Assembly (NCBI RefSeq): GCF_004362895.1
Contig: NZ_SNXI01000003.1
Coordinates: 62,001 to 126,000, forward strand
Reading direction: 5' to 3'
Source of the DNA: Idiomarina aquatica
GTDB lineage: Bacteria; Pseudomonadota; Gammaproteobacteria; Enterobacterales; Alteromonadaceae
DNA length: 64,000 nucleotides
The first letter of the stretch is position 1, and the number at the start of each line of letters is the position of its first letter. Made by a program: the position numbers and the translations under genes. Under the pieces are notes generated by a model. It had not been told where the DNA came from. It was given only the letters and a program-made list of their open reading frames with translations, and made no database searches. Positions 34,862 to 44,564 of the stretch are shown one piece after another.

Positions 34862-37129
34862 TTACATTGAGCTGTATTTGTCGCGCAAGCGTTGGCGCAC
34901 AAATTCAGCAATGGTGTTAAAGAAGAAGGTGAAAATAAACAGCACAAATGCCGCCAGGAACAGAATCCGGTAGTGCGAGCTACCCACTTCTGACTCAGGC
35001 ATCTCGACCGCTATATTGGCAGACAAGGTGCGCATGCCTTCAAAGATGTTCCAGTCCATGATCGGCGTGTTACCTGTCGCCATTAACACGATCATGGTTT
35101 CGCCGACCGCACGGCCTAAGCCCATCATAACCGCCGAGAAAATACCCGGACTGGCTGTCAACAGCACCACTTTAGTCAGTGTCTGCCACGGCGTAGCGCC
35201 CAGCGCCAGCGAGCCATTAGATAGGTGTTTAGGCACACTAAATACGGCGTCCTCTGCAATCGAGAAAATAGTCGGAATAACCGCAAAGCCCATGGCAATG
35301 CCTACTACCAAAGAGTTACGCTGGTCAAAAGTCACGCCAAGCTCGTTAGTAATAAAGCGACGTGCATCACCGTCAAACAGTACCTGCTCTATCCAGGGAC
35401 TAATTTCGAAAGATAACCAACCCATCAACAATACAACCGGTATCAGCAGTAAACTGGCACGCCCATCGTTCACTTTAGACTTAATGTTGGTTGGCATCTG
35501 ACTCCAGATAGCTGCCATCGCTATAATAGAGGTCGGTATCAAAATTAATATGGCAATAAATCCGGGTAAATAGGCCTCGACTAACGGCGCTAGCCATAAG
35601 CCCGCCAAAAAACCCAGGATAACGGTCGGTAGTGCTTCCATGATTTCGACCGTTGGCTTAACGAACTTACGTACCGACGGTGACATAAAGTAAGCCGTGT
35701 AGACTGCAGCAGCCAGGCCAATCGGCACCGCAAATAACATCGCGTAGGCCGCCGCTTTGATGGTACCGAATGAAATGGGCACCAGGCTAAATTTAGATTC
35801 GAAATCATCCGATCCCGAGGTCGACTGCCAGGTGTAATCAGGTTCAGGATAACCCTCGTACCAGACTTCCTGCCATATGCCACTCCAGGTTACTTCCGGA
35901 TGTTCGTTATCAACATCGAATAAGCTGTACCCTGACGCCGTTTTCATCAATAGATAATTTGCACGCGGATCAACCATCACGCGCTCAACGTCGACTTCGG
36001 CTGGTTTGCCCTGGTATAAGTCAGCTTCTGAGGTGGTATGAAAAATATTTAATTCACCATTCTCAGACAAGGTGTAAAACGTGCGGCGATAGTATTCCAC
36101 TTCAACATCAGTTACCGGTGAACCCGCATCAAACTGGCGAATATACTGGTATTGGCGACCTTCGTCACCGGGAACTTCAAACCATTGTGAGACCAAACCG
36201 GTATCATGGGTTAACAGGATAGACGACGCCCCAGCCAACAAGTACATTCCGGTTGCGTTACCAAGTTCACCTTTGCGCATCGGTAGTAGATCGCGTTCGC
36301 TAACTTCACCACTAATCGATATATCAAATATGTGTACACGGTTTTCACGGCGCACCATCACCTGGCGCAGATCCGGCGTAACCACAATGTCATCAATAGC
36401 GCTGTTAAGCGGAATTTCAGTGTAGTTTGGCGTCAGTGTGACCGCGCCGGTCATAAAGTTTTCTTCGGCAACAAAGTGCGTGATCAGCAACGTGCTGCCA
36501 TCCACCGCTGCCGCAAACAACATTCCATCGCCATCAGTTTCGTAGGCAAGTTTTTGCAAAGCACGTTGTTGCTCATCAATGACCAACGGCTGACCATCAT
36601 TCTTCACCTCAAAGCGCGGGGTAATAATCCGCTCAACACGGTCGGTGGCGGAAGTTGAAGCTGTTTCAGGAAAGGTCACGTTGAATTTTGGTTCAACCAC
36701 CACAGCTTTGCCGTCGTTTAAACCATAAACGTACTGTTTGTTGACCGGTAAGGTTTTCGCAAAACTACTGATTTTATCCGCATCGGCAAATTGCTCGCTA
36801 AGCAAAATTTCGCCGGCTTGACGTTCGTTTTTGTCAATTAATGCGAAAAACTCTAATTTACCGCTTTGCAAAAAGCGATAACCGATTTCTGCTTGTTCTT
36901 CCATCCCCACCGCTTCAACTTGCTGCGCTTGCGGCAAGTTAAATTCGTTTACTTTTTTAAGGCTAACCGATTCGAAAATCGGCTGTACCACATAAAGCAG
37001 GTAGAAAAAGATCAAAAGCAGTGCAACCAACACCATAATGCCGCCAGCGGTAACTCCGTAGCGGGCAAATCGGTCTTTAAACAACCGCGTGCGATTGGCA
37101 GATAACTGCTGGGCAGATTGTGTCGCCAT
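34862..37129 (-). CDS. pstC: Phosphate ABC transporter permease PstC, long form
   Basis: 755 residues, more than twice E. coli PstC. After a first membrane helix (GIMVLVALLLIFFYLLYVV) comes a roughly 400-residue periplasmic domain rich in beta strands, with propeller-like repeats such as IDDIVVTPDLRQVMVRRENRVHIFD. The permease core occupies about 450-755 with the loop SLALGATPWQTLTKVVLLTA. It pairs with PstA. A separate Pho-box-like site and a pstS terminator upstream suggest it has its own promoter apart from pstS. Confidence 0.95.
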   Translation of the reverse strand: MATQSAQQLSANRTRLFKDRFARYGVTAGGIMVLVALLLIFFYLLYVVQPIFESVSLKKVNEFNLPQAQQVEAVGMEEQAEIGYRFLQSGKLEFFALIDKNERQAGEILLSEQFADADKISSFAKTLPVNKQYVYGLNDGKAVVVEPKFNVTFPETASTSATDRVERIITPRFEVKNDGQPLVIDEQQRALQKLAYETDGDGMLFAAAVDGSTLLITHFVAEENFMTGAVTLTPNYTEIPLNSAIDDIVVTPDLRQVMVRRENRVHIFDISISGEVSERDLLPMRKGELGNATGMYLLAGASSILLTHDTGLVSQWFEVPGDEGRQYQYIRQFDAGSPVTDVEVEYYRRTFYTLSENGELNIFHTTSEADLYQGKPAEVDVERVMVDPRANYLLMKTASGYSLFDVDNEHPEVTWSGIWQEVWYEGYPEPDYTWQSTSGSDDFESKFSLVPISFGTIKAAAYAMLFAVPIGLAAAVYTAYFMSPSVRKFVKPTVEIMEALPTVILGFLAGLWLAPLVEAYLPGFIAILILIPTSIIAMAAIWSQMPTNIKSKVNDGRASLLLIPVVLLMGWLSFEISPWIEQVLFDGDARRFITNELGVTFDQRNSLVVGIAMGFAVIPTIFSIAEDAVFSVPKHLSNGSLALGATPWQTLTKVVLLTASPGIFSAVMMGLGRAVGETMIVLMATGNTPIMDWNIFEGMRTLSANIAVEMPESEVGSSHYRILFLAAFVLFIFTFFFNTIAEFVRQRLRDKYSSM

Positions 37130-37178
37130 CGTGACCTCAAGTATTTAAAGTGACTCTAAATTAACTGAGTACTAGTTT

Positions 37179-37207
37179 AGTAAAGTTTTATGACAGTACT
37201 GTTACAG
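37179..37207 (-). promoter_or_regulatory. Pho box upstream of pstC
   Basis: On the minus strand three 7-mers spaced by 4 bases are seen: CTGTAAC-AGTA-CTGTCAT-AAAA-CTTTACT. This matches the PhoB direct-repeat pattern. It suggests pstCAB-phoU can be induced separately from pstS. Confidence 0.65.
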
Positions 37208-37244
37208 TGCTGTCATATTTTGTTCACCAAAGTGTAAAAATATA

Positions 37245-37278
37245 AAAAGCCGGCAACCTCAAATGGGATGCCGGCCTT
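37245..37278 (-). terminator. Terminator after pstS
   Basis: GCCGGCA (37249-37255) pairs with TGCCGGC (37269-37275). On the minus strand the hairpin is followed by a U-rich stretch. It would limit readthrough from pstS into pstC, matching the higher pstS expression expected of a binding protein. Confidence 0.75.
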
Positions 37279-37294
37279 CTAAAAGGTTTATAAT

Positions 37295-38293
37295 TTAGTG
37301 GCTTAAACCAAGTTTTTCCAGTTCAGCATCGACAACCGCTTTGGGTAGACCGATATAGCCATCTTTATTGACAATATCCTGGCCTTGTTTTGACAGAATC
37401 ATTTTCATGAATTCAGCTTCTGCTTTACCCAGAGGCTTATTCGGGTGCTTGTTTACATATACGTACAAGAAGCGTGCTAGTGGATACTTTCCTGCCAATG
37501 CGTTTTCGCGTGTCGCCGCAATAAAGTCTTCACCGTCGCCTTTGGCAATAGGTACTGCTTTAACGCCAGAGGTAACATAACCAATACCAGAGTAACCAAT
37601 CGCATTCAAAGAAGTAGAAACTGACTGTACTACTGAAGCCGAGCCAGGCTGTTCGTTAACGTTAGAACGAAAATCACCATCACACAAACCGACTTCTTTA
37701 AAGTAGCCATAAGTACCTGATACCGAGTTACGACCATAAAGCTGTAAATCACGACCTGCCCATTCGCCGTCTAAATCTAAATCGCCCCAACGGTTAACTT
37801 GCTTGCTGGCGCCGCATTTGCGGGTAGAAGAGAAGATTGCATCAACTTCGGCAATAGAAAGACCCTCGATAGGATTATCTTTGTGCGCGAATACGGCCAA
37901 GGCGTCGATAGCAACACGCACAGCCGTTGGCTTATAGCCATGACGCTTTTCAAACGCTTCGATTTCTTTCGACTTCATCGCCCGGCTCATTGGGCCAAAG
38001 CTTGACGTGCCTTCGGTTAACGCTGGCGGTGCAGTCGATGAGCCGGCGGCCTGGATTTGAATATTAACGCTGGGATACATGCGTTTAAATTCTTCACCCC
38101 AGAAGGTCATCATGTTGGCCAGTGTATCAGACCCAACTGATGAAAGGTTACCAGACAGACCAGACACTTTATTGTATTCCGGCAGGTCATCGGTATTAGC
38201 TGCCACGGCACCACTAAATGCCACGCCGCCCGCTAAAGCAATAACTGAAAATGATTTACTGAAGGATTTTAATGATTTGAACATTGTGTTCAC
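37295..38293 (-). CDS. pstS: Phosphate-binding periplasmic protein PstS
   Basis: 332 residues with an N-terminal signal peptide ([18 protein letters not shown]). The phosphate-binding signatures are evident: [28 protein letters not shown], and the ligand loop [16 protein letters not shown]. It delivers phosphate to PstCA. It stands alone in its transcript, preceded by a Pho box at 38353-38379 and followed by a terminator. Confidence 0.96.
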   Translation of the reverse strand: MNTMFKSLKSFSKSFSVIALAGGVAFSGAVAANTDDLPEYNKVSGLSGNLSSVGSDTLANMMTFWGEEFKRMYPSVNIQIQAAGSSTAPPALTEGTSSFGPMSRAMKSKEIEAFEKRHGYKPTAVRVAIDALAVFAHKDNPIEGLSIAEVDAIFSSTRKCGASKQVNRWGDLDLDGEWAGRDLQLYGRNSVSGTYGYFKEVGLCDGDFRSNVNEQPGSASVVQSVSTSLNAIGYSGIGYVTSGVKAVPIAKGDGEDFIAATRENALAGKYPLARFLYVYVNKHPNKPLGKAEAEFMKMILSKQGQDIVNKDGYIGLPKAVVDAELEKLGLSH

Positions 38294-38352
38294 CTCTTAG
38301 TCATCATCGATTTGATGAGTTTGTTTCGATGATGAAAGTATAGGCAAGTAAT

Positions 38353-38379
38353 GTGACAGTTTGATGACAAATATGACAG
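38353..38379 (-). promoter_or_regulatory. Pho box upstream of pstS
   Basis: On the minus strand TTGTCAT-CAAA-CTGTCAC (38353-38370) forms an 18-base PhoB box with correct 11-base periodicity, and an extra CTGTCAT half-site lies at 38373-38379. It sits about 60 bases upstream of the pstS start. Confidence 0.85.
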
Positions 38380-38408
38380 ATTTTTAACGCTTTTATGATG
38401 GCGCTTTT

Positions 38409-39710
38409 TTATTTGCGGTTTTGAATTAAGCCCGCTGACAACCGAAACCAAAAACGCGAACCGGCGCCAGGTTTACTATTAACTTCTAAATGGCTGTTGT
38501 GGTGTTCCAGCGCTTGCTTAACGATCGATAACCCAAGCCCGGTGCCACCATTTTCACTGTTACGATCGGCGTCGACCCGGTAAAAGCGCTCAGTTAAACG
38601 CGGTAAATGTTCACCATCGATACCCGGGCCGTTATCTTCAACGCTAAATTCAACTTCATCGCGAACACGCCGCCAGGTAACCCGCACATGACCCTCGTCC
38701 TGAATATAACGTATGGCGTTAGTGATTAGGTTTTGCATTGCGCTGCGCAGCAAGTCGCGTTTACCGTAAACATTAATCGGTTCGATATCAAAGGTCAGTT
38801 GCAATGCTTTGTCAGTTGCCAGTTTTTCAGCCTCAGCACGTAGCTCGCCAATTAGTGCTGGCATCTCAACTACTTGATCAAACACATCATGGCTCGGCGT
38901 TTCCATGCGGGATAACTGCAATAACTGGTCAACCAAGTTCTTCATCCGCTCGCTTTGTAGCTGCATTTGCTCTACCGCTTTGGCTGTCATTGCAGGGGGC
39001 GTATGCTGCGGTTCATCCAACATCTCTAAGTATCCCTGTAACACCGTCAGTGGGGTTTTCAATTCGTGTGAAACGTTAGCAACAAAGTCGCGGCGCAAGT
39101 TCTCGAGCTGCTTTAACTGCGTCACGTCACGGGCAACCAATAAAAACTGGTCATCACTGTATGGCATAACGCGAATTTCGATGTCTAAGGAGTCGCGCAC
39201 GGGTGATGGTATGGTTAACGCCTCACCAAATTCACCCTTGTTGAGATAAACAAAAAACTCCGGGTGACGGATCAGGTTAGACAAACGCATGCCCGCGTCT
39301 TCCGGCCAACGCAGGCCGAAATAAAATTGCGCTAATTTATTGCTCCACAGTAACGAGCCATCTTTACGAAAAACAATGGCTGCATCAGGAAGCGCTTCGG
39401 CAGCTTCGCGGAATCGACGTAACAGCCGCGCCAGCGATTTACGGCGATACTGACTACGACGTTGGTTGCGATAAATGCCATCGTAAATGTAGCTCCAGCT
39501 ACCCGGTGCGGTCGGTGGTAAAAGATTACGGCTTTTCCATAACCATTTAGTCAGCCGTTGTTGGTAGTAATAATGCCATAGCACAAGGCCGGCAAGCGCA
39601 AAGGTAAGTACCGGCCAAAACAAGTCTAACAGCCAGCCAATAACACCAAAGGGAATCAGGTAAAGCAGCAACCCGCGCACAGCAATTAAATTTGAGTAAT
39701 CACGGTCCAT
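38409..39710 (-). CDS. phoR: Phosphate regulon sensor kinase PhoR
   Basis: 433 residues. The N-terminus has two close hydrophobic segments (LLLYLIPFGVIGWLLDLFW and VLTFALAGLVLWHYYYQ), then a PAS domain (about 85-195, with AIVFRKDGSLLWSN). The HisKA H box is NVSHELKTPLTVLQGY, and the HATPase has NAIRYI, VEDNGPGI and GGTGLGLSIVKQAL. It phosphorylates PhoB when phosphate is scarce. It follows phoB by 27 bases. Confidence 0.96.
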   Translation of the reverse strand: MDRDYSNLIAVRGLLLYLIPFGVIGWLLDLFWPVLTFALAGLVLWHYYYQQRLTKWLWKSRNLLPPTAPGSWSYIYDGIYRNQRRSQYRRKSLARLLRRFREAAEALPDAAIVFRKDGSLLWSNKLAQFYFGLRWPEDAGMRLSNLIRHPEFFVYLNKGEFGEALTIPSPVRDSLDIEIRVMPYSDDQFLLVARDVTQLKQLENLRRDFVANVSHELKTPLTVLQGYLEMLDEPQHTPPAMTAKAVEQMQLQSERMKNLVDQLLQLSRMETPSHDVFDQVVEMPALIGELRAEAEKLATDKALQLTFDIEPINVYGKRDLLRSAMQNLITNAIRYIQDEGHVRVTWRRVRDEVEFSVEDNGPGIDGEHLPRLTERFYRVDADRNSENGGTGLGLSIVKQALEHHNSHLEVNSKPGAGSRFWFRLSAGLIQNRK

Positions 39711-39737
39711 GAATTGCGCGGTCCCTGTTAATACCTG

Positions 39738-40424
39738 TTAGCGACTTGAAAAGCGATAACCGACACCACGAACCGTCTGAATTAGACGATCATAGCCGTG
39801 CTCGGTCAGTGCTTTGCGTAACCGGCGAATATGCACGTCGACGGTTCGATCTTCAACATAAACATTAGTGCCCCAAACGTGATCAAGCAATTGTTCGCGG
39901 CTATACACGCGTTCCGGGTGAGTCATAAAAAAGTGCAACAGCTTGAACTCGGTCGGCCCCATATCGATGCTTCTGTCATTAGCCGATATACGATGCGAGA
40001 CGGGATCTAGTTTTAAGCCTTCAAAATCAAGTGGCTCATCCAACACCGTTGGCGCAACACGTCTGAAGACTGCCCGCATGCGAGCCATCAATTCTTTTGG
40101 CGAGAACGGTTTAGTGATGTAGTCGTCTGCCCCGACTTCCAGCCCTTTGACTTTGTCTTCCTCCTCACCGCGAGCGGTCAGCATAATAATGGGAATGTTA
40201 CGAGTAAAATCGTCGCCCTTTATTTTTTTCGCCAGCTGAATACCCGATCCACCGGGGAGCATCCAGTCTAATAGCACCATATCGGGGTAAGGTTCGGCAA
40301 TTTTACTGATCGCAGTGTCAAAGTCCTTGGCTTCCACTGCCTGATAGCCATGCTGCTCCATCACGAAACTTAACATTTCGCGAATGGGAGCCTCATCTTC
40401 AACAATTAATATTCTGCGTGACAT
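39738..40424 (-). CDS. phoB: Phosphate response regulator PhoB
   Basis: 228 residues. The receiver domain has phospho-acceptor D53 ([11 protein letters not shown]) and Lys in [13 protein letters not shown]. The C-terminal winged helix (about 130-228) carries [15 protein letters not shown] and VRGVGYRFS. It binds Pho boxes; several such sites occur in this window upstream of pstS, pstC, phoB, a porin and a DUF3450/TonB operon. Confidence 0.97.
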   Translation of the reverse strand: MSRRILIVEDEAPIREMLSFVMEQHGYQAVEAKDFDTAISKIAEPYPDMVLLDWMLPGGSGIQLAKKIKGDDFTRNIPIIMLTARGEEEDKVKGLEVGADDYITKPFSPKELMARMRAVFRRVAPTVLDEPLDFEGLKLDPVSHRISANDRSIDMGPTEFKLLHFFMTHPERVYSREQLLDHVWGTNVYVEDRTVDVHIRRLRKALTEHGYDRLIQTVRGVGYRFSSR

Positions 40425-40460
40425 TTAGGGATTCCTGCACTGTTGGGATGCCCTGATTAT

Positions 40461-40478
40461 TAACAATTAATATGACAG
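40461..40478 (-). promoter_or_regulatory. Pho-box-like site upstream of phoB
   Basis: On the minus strand CTGTCAT (40472-40478) is followed after ATTA by ATTGTTA (40461-40467), a good first half and a weak second half. Another TTGTCAT lies at 40501-40507. This is consistent with PhoB autoregulation. Confidence 0.5.
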
Positions 40479-40512
40479 TTTTATTAAAACACGTCACTTT
40501 TATGACAACATT

Positions 40513-41436
40513 TTATGCCAGCCACTGTAATAACTGGTAGAAAAGTGGCAGTGACACGAACGCAAACAGAATGCCATAACCTACCATTGCGGCAGCCAGA
40601 CTCGGCGCCAGACCAGCCATTATGGCTACTGCACCTGCGGTAATCATCGGCGGCATAGCACTTTCAAATACCGTGACTTGCACCAACTGCGAATCAAAAC
40701 CAAATGACCACAGTAAACCGATAGTGATTAGGGGCATTATCAAAAGTTTGGTCACTAAACCTACAAATAAGGGGGTTTTACTACCTTTTGGCAGCCTGAA
40801 TTTTAGCTGAAACCCGACCGCTACCATAATCACCGGTACCAGCGTCACCGCCAGCGACTGCACTAATTCAGCAAATATTGGCGGATACTGCAGGTCTTTG
40901 ATAAATAATGCGATAACCAAAGCAATAAAGGGCGGAAACAAGATTATTTTTTTGCCAATCCCCAGCACACTGGGCCTGCTAGTCTCACCGTCGGCGCCTT
41001 CAGCAAATAGTGCAATAATCACGGTCGAATAGATGGCCAGGCCAAAGAAAGAACCAAACTGGTCATATAGCAGACCATACAAAATCGCGTCGCTGCCATA
41101 AAAGGCCTCGATCATCGGGAAACCAAAAAAGGAAGTATTACCCAGCGGCACGCATACTAGCAGCGCACCAATAATGCTGCGACTCCACCCCAATAGGCGA
41201 CCGACCGCGTAAATAAAAACCGCACTGATACATAACAGTACCCAGGGTATAATCACCGGAATTAATAAATCAGTAGAGAATTGAAGTGATGGGATCTTGG
41301 TAAAAATCACACCGGGTAGCGCGGCATAGATGACATACAGATTAAGAACCTGCGCGGTATTGTCGGGGAATTTACCCGCGCGTTTTATCACCAGACCAAT
41401 CAAAAGGTAAATGCCCAGAACAGCCAGATTGGTCAT
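40513..41436 (-). CDS. AEC-family transporter (auxin efflux carrier fold)
   Basis: 307 residues, almost entirely hydrophobic, with about ten membrane segments in two halves. Family features are NLYVIYAALPGVIFTKIP near the start, LLVCVPLGNTSFFGFPMIEAF in the middle and ESAMPPMITAGAVA near the end. AEC carriers export or import small organic acids such as malate or auxin-like compounds; the substrate here is unknown. It lies between phoB and the porin but has no Pho box of its own that I can see. Confidence 0.85.
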   Translation of the reverse strand: MTNLAVLGIYLLIGLVIKRAGKFPDNTAQVLNLYVIYAALPGVIFTKIPSLQFSTDLLIPVIIPWVLLCISAVFIYAVGRLLGWSRSIIGALLVCVPLGNTSFFGFPMIEAFYGSDAILYGLLYDQFGSFFGLAIYSTVIIALFAEGADGETSRPSVLGIGKKIILFPPFIALVIALFIKDLQYPPIFAELVQSLAVTLVPVIMVAVGFQLKFRLPKGSKTPLFVGLVTKLLIMPLITIGLLWSFGFDSQLVQVTVFESAMPPMITAGAVAIMAGLAPSLAAAMVGYGILFAFVSLPLFYQLLQWLA

Positions 41437-41475
41437 AACAGTGAACTCCCTATATTACGCTTTACAGGGCGTAGT

Positions 41476-41502
41476 GTAGCCTCTATCGATGACAGAGGCT
41501 AC
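41476..41502 (-). terminator. Hairpin after the porin gene, possible terminator
   Basis: GTAGCCTCT (41476-41484) pairs perfectly with AGAGGCTAC (41494-41502), between the porin stop and the AEC gene. A strong stem but no U-rich tail, so termination may be weak or the hairpin may stabilise mRNA. Confidence 0.45.
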
Positions 41503-41518
41503 TGAAGTCAGATAACCG

Positions 41519-42517
41519 TTACCAGGAGAAGTCGTGACGAATACCGACAGCCAAATAGTCTTGTTCAGTGCCTGGTGTGGCACTACAACCACGACTTTCA
41601 TACTGTTGAATGTCGCACTCGCGGCCGGTAAACCATGCATACACGCGGGTATCACCACTAAAGAAGTAGTCGGCACCAAACGAAAACGAGGCATCAGTAT
41701 CGCCACTTTCGTCAACTGATTGATATTGGCCTTTAAATACCCAGTTATTGTATGGGTAGGCAGCACTCACTAAATAGCCATCACCGTCGTAAAGGCCGTT
41801 AATACTTTCAAATTGTTGTATTGCAGCACCAACCCGAACGTCACCAAATTTGGTCGCTACTGACAATTGTTCAATATCGTAATTGGCAACATCGCGGTCA
41901 ACGGCAATTGCCGCATAAAAATTGGTTTTGTTGAGCTTCGCATCGCCGTATAACAAGCCGAACGAGACTCCATCATCGCCATCTTCATCGTCAGAGGCAA
42001 TGTAAGTCATACCAAATTTTATGTTGTTAAAAGCTGGTGAATAATAGGTTAACGTATTATCCGGACGGTTTTCACCGCGGAACAAGCTTTTAAGGTCAGC
42101 TTCGTAATCAGTAAACTCGTCAATCTTGCCTTGCGAGTCTTTCAGGAACGTATCATAACGACCCAACATGACCTCGCCGAAATTACCACGCAAACCCACG
42201 ACCTGGTTACGGTTAGTGACAGCATCATCACCTTCGTCAAAATCTGCCAGATCAATACCAAATTCAAGTTGGTAAAAAACTTCCAAGTCGTTTTCTAAAT
42301 CGGCGAAACCTTTAAAGCCGAAGCGTGATGAGTTACTAACAACATCGGTATAACGCCCGTCAGCGTTGCCTTCATCGTTACTCTGAAAAGATACATTTGC
42401 ACGACCATAAACCGTTAATGCATCGTTATCCTGTGCCTGCACCGGCGAGACAACCGTTGCACTTAGCGGAAATGCCAGCACGGCTGCAACCGCAACATAA
42501 CCTAGCAGCTTGTTCAT
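41519..42517 (-). CDS. Outer-membrane porin (Gram-negative porin family)
   Basis: 332 residues from the ATG at 42517. A signal peptide (LLGYVAVAAVLAFPLSATVV) is followed by the porin opening LTVYGRANVSFQSND, then SSRFGFKGFADLENDLEVFY, RNQVVGLRGNFGEVMLGRYD and a final strand ending DFSW. Alternating hydrophobic residues indicate a 16-strand barrel. The terminal residue is Trp where Phe is usual. With a Pho-box-like site upstream and phoBR/pst adjacent, it could be a phosphate-starvation porin similar in role to PhoE; selectivity is not deducible. Confidence 0.9.
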   Translation of the reverse strand: MNKLLGYVAVAAVLAFPLSATVVSPVQAQDNDALTVYGRANVSFQSNDEGNADGRYTDVVSNSSRFGFKGFADLENDLEVFYQLEFGIDLADFDEGDDAVTNRNQVVGLRGNFGEVMLGRYDTFLKDSQGKIDEFTDYEADLKSLFRGENRPDNTLTYYSPAFNNIKFGMTYIASDDEDGDDGVSFGLLYGDAKLNKTNFYAAIAVDRDVANYDIEQLSVATKFGDVRVGAAIQQFESINGLYDGDGYLVSAAYPYNNWVFKGQYQSVDESGDTDASFSFGADYFFSGDTRVYAWFTGRECDIQQYESRGCSATPGTEQDYLAVGIRHDFSW

Positions 42518-42627
42518 AAAAAGACCCTGTATTAACAATAACTAAATGGAGCATTAAACAACGCTATAATATATTTTAAACCATTACAGCGAAGATTACA
42601 GATTCATTTCTGATCTGTGTCCATGTT

Positions 42628-42645
42628 ATGTCTTTTTTATGACAG
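42628..42645 (-). promoter_or_regulatory. Possible Pho box upstream of the porin
   Basis: On the minus strand CTGTCAT (42639-42645), AAAA, then AAGACAT (42628-42634): one perfect half and one degenerate half, with PhoB spacing, about 110 bases upstream of the porin start. Suggestive only. Confidence 0.4.
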
Positions 42646-42686
42646 ATTTATGGCATTGTGATAGTTGAGTGAATTTTTGATGTCAC

Positions 42687-43949
42687 TCAGATGTCAATGT
42701 TGGCCATTTGTTGAGCATGTTTTTCCTGAGCCTTAGCATATTTTGCCCATTGTTGAGCTGCTGCTTGCGTTTCCTCAAATTCAGCTGCACGGGCAAATGC
42801 TGTAATTGCTTGTTCAAAATCTTTGTTATTTACGTGAGCCATACCTTGCACCAGATAAAGGTTGCCCGGGCTTTTAACCTCGCCCGCTGACAATGCCCGT
42901 TTAGCCAGCTGCAACGCTTGCTCGTTGTTATCTATGTTAATAGCTAACTGAGCAGCCTGAGCCAGCATTTCTGCTGTATCGCCCAAATCAGCAGCGGTTT
43001 GATAAGCTGCTATTGCCGCGTCATATTCTTTGGCTTGCGTTAAACTTTGCGCGTAAAATTTTTGGTTACTCAGATTACGCTCAAGCACACCCTCATCAAA
43101 GAATTTTTGCATCAACTGCGCAGCTTCATAGGGTAATTCGTTCAGGTAATATACCTGCGCCAGATTGCGAATATCGCTGGCTGTAGTAACAAAACCCTGC
43201 TGGTAAGCCGCCTCTAACACCGCCAGTTGCTTTTTATTTTGTTCCAGCTGACCATAAATACCGGCTAGTTGTAACCAATACTCGGGTTTACTGTAGTTAA
43301 CCACTAACTGTTCGAGCATACGCGCAACACCTTCGGTTTGACCCAATTCATAGTGCACTGCGCGTGCCAAAATCAGCCAATTTTCTTTGGCTATATCGCC
43401 TTTCTTTTCTGCGTTTTCAATTGCTCGCTGTATCGGTTCAAGCGCAGCTGCGTAGTCGCCTTTTTGATAGTAGGCCTGCGCTTCTAAAATCCATGCCTTA
43501 GCTAACTCTTTTTCTTCCGCCAGAGTTTTCCAGTCACTGAGGTAAGTCAGTGACTTTTGGTACTGGCCGTCACTCAATGCTAACTGCGACAAGCTGAACA
43601 AGGTGCTCTTTTTTAACGATGCTGGGATTGGCGTTTCGTTTACCACCTTGCCGAAATATTCAATGGCCTTGGTCGTATCGCCATTGTCATAGTGCATAAA
43701 ACCGAAAAAGTTCCAGAGCATCGCCCGCTCATAGCTATTCATGCTATCCGCTCGAGATTCTATCTCACGCAGCACAGCAATACCTGCTGCGTTATTTTGC
43801 TCGTCAGCAACCGACTGTGCCCGGGCCAACTGACTATAAACTTTCTCGCGTAACGCCGGTACACGTTCTGTTTGTTGCGCCAGCACCGGTTGTGCCGATA
43901 CAAAGAGTGCAACACCCGCACATGCCAGCGTCTTTAACAGTTTATTCAT
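42687..43949 (-). CDS. Periplasmic TPR-repeat protein of a TonB2-type system
   Basis: 420 residues from the ATG at 43949, supported by GGAGAG upstream. A signal peptide (LACAGVALFVSAQPVLAQ) is followed by about ten helical TPR units, for example NFFGFMHYDNGDTTKAIEYF and YYQKGDYAALEPIQRAIEN-like segments, to the end. It is the last gene of the DUF3450-ttpC-exbB-exbD-tonB operon, 11 bases after tonB. A similar TPR protein accompanies Vibrio TonB2 systems (TtpA) and is thought to assist energy transfer. Role by analogy. Confidence 0.8.
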   Translation of the reverse strand: MNKLLKTLACAGVALFVSAQPVLAQQTERVPALREKVYSQLARAQSVADEQNNAAGIAVLREIESRADSMNSYERAMLWNFFGFMHYDNGDTTKAIEYFGKVVNETPIPASLKKSTLFSLSQLALSDGQYQKSLTYLSDWKTLAEEKELAKAWILEAQAYYQKGDYAAALEPIQRAIENAEKKGDIAKENWLILARAVHYELGQTEGVARMLEQLVVNYSKPEYWLQLAGIYGQLEQNKKQLAVLEAAYQQGFVTTASDIRNLAQVYYLNELPYEAAQLMQKFFDEGVLERNLSNQKFYAQSLTQAKEYDAAIAAYQTAADLGDTAEMLAQAAQLAINIDNNEQALQLAKRALSAGEVKSPGNLYLVQGMAHVNNKDFEQAITAFARAAEFEETQAAAQQWAKYAKAQEKHAQQMANIDI

Positions 43950-43960
43950 GACGCTCTCCA

Positions 43961-44563
43961 TTAATTCATTTCAAAGGTCATGCGGTTTTGCACGCCTTCG
44001 ACTTCGACGGGTTCACCATCGATTACCCGCGGCTTGTATTTAAATTTCATGACCGCATCCAGCGCCGATTGCTCGAAGATCCCCTCAGGCTCGGCTTGCA
44101 CGACCACCGGGTCACGCACAGTGCCCTGCCGGGTAACGGTAAACTCAACGACCACGTAACCTTCGATACCTCGCTGTAAAGCCCGGCGAGGATAAGTTGC
44201 CTGCACTTTAACGATGGGCAGATATTCGCCATCAGAGGCTTGTAGCGAAGCGCCATTACCAATATCAGCTGCTGCATCGACATTGGCCGAAAAGTCATAG
44301 CCAGCGCCGGTATCGGCTTCGACATTGGTGTCCATTTGTGGCTGTGGTAAATCTTCCGGTGGCTGCTCAGGCTCGGGCGGGCGCTCAGGCTTTCTTTCCT
44401 TTTCCTGAACTTGCTCTGGTTCGGGGGTACGCACAAAATCAAGCACGCTACCGCGCACAGGTTCTGACATCGCCCCCTCGCCGCCGCTGATTAGCGACTG
44501 CATCAGATAAAACAACCCAATGGTGATGCCTGCGGCAGCTAGAATTGCAGCAAGATAACGCAT
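43961..44563 (-). CDS. tonB: TonB-family energy transducer (TonB2 type)
   Basis: 200 residues, the short TonB2 form. One N-terminal membrane helix (YLAAILAAAGITIGLFYLMQ), a Pro/Glu-rich linker (PERPPEPEQPPEDLPQPQ), and the C-terminal TonB domain with YPRRALQRGIEGYVVVEF and VMKFKYKPRVIDGEPV. It transmits the proton-motive force from ExbB/ExbD to outer-membrane receptors. It follows exbD by 1 base. No TonB-dependent receptor gene is in the window, so its client is unknown. Confidence 0.92.
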   Translation of the reverse strand: MRYLAAILAAAGITIGLFYLMQSLISGGEGAMSEPVRGSVLDFVRTPEPEQVQEKERKPERPPEPEQPPEDLPQPQMDTNVEADTGAGYDFSANVDAAADIGNGASLQASDGEYLPIVKVQATYPRRALQRGIEGYVVVEFTVTRQGTVRDPVVVQAEPEGIFEQSALDAVMKFKYKPRVIDGEPVEVEGVQNRMTFEMN

Positions 44564-44564
44564 A

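Noticed and set aside
34862-37129. PstC length as evidence of an unusual fusion
   Set aside because: Long PstC and PstA forms with large periplasmic insertions are known in many proteobacteria.
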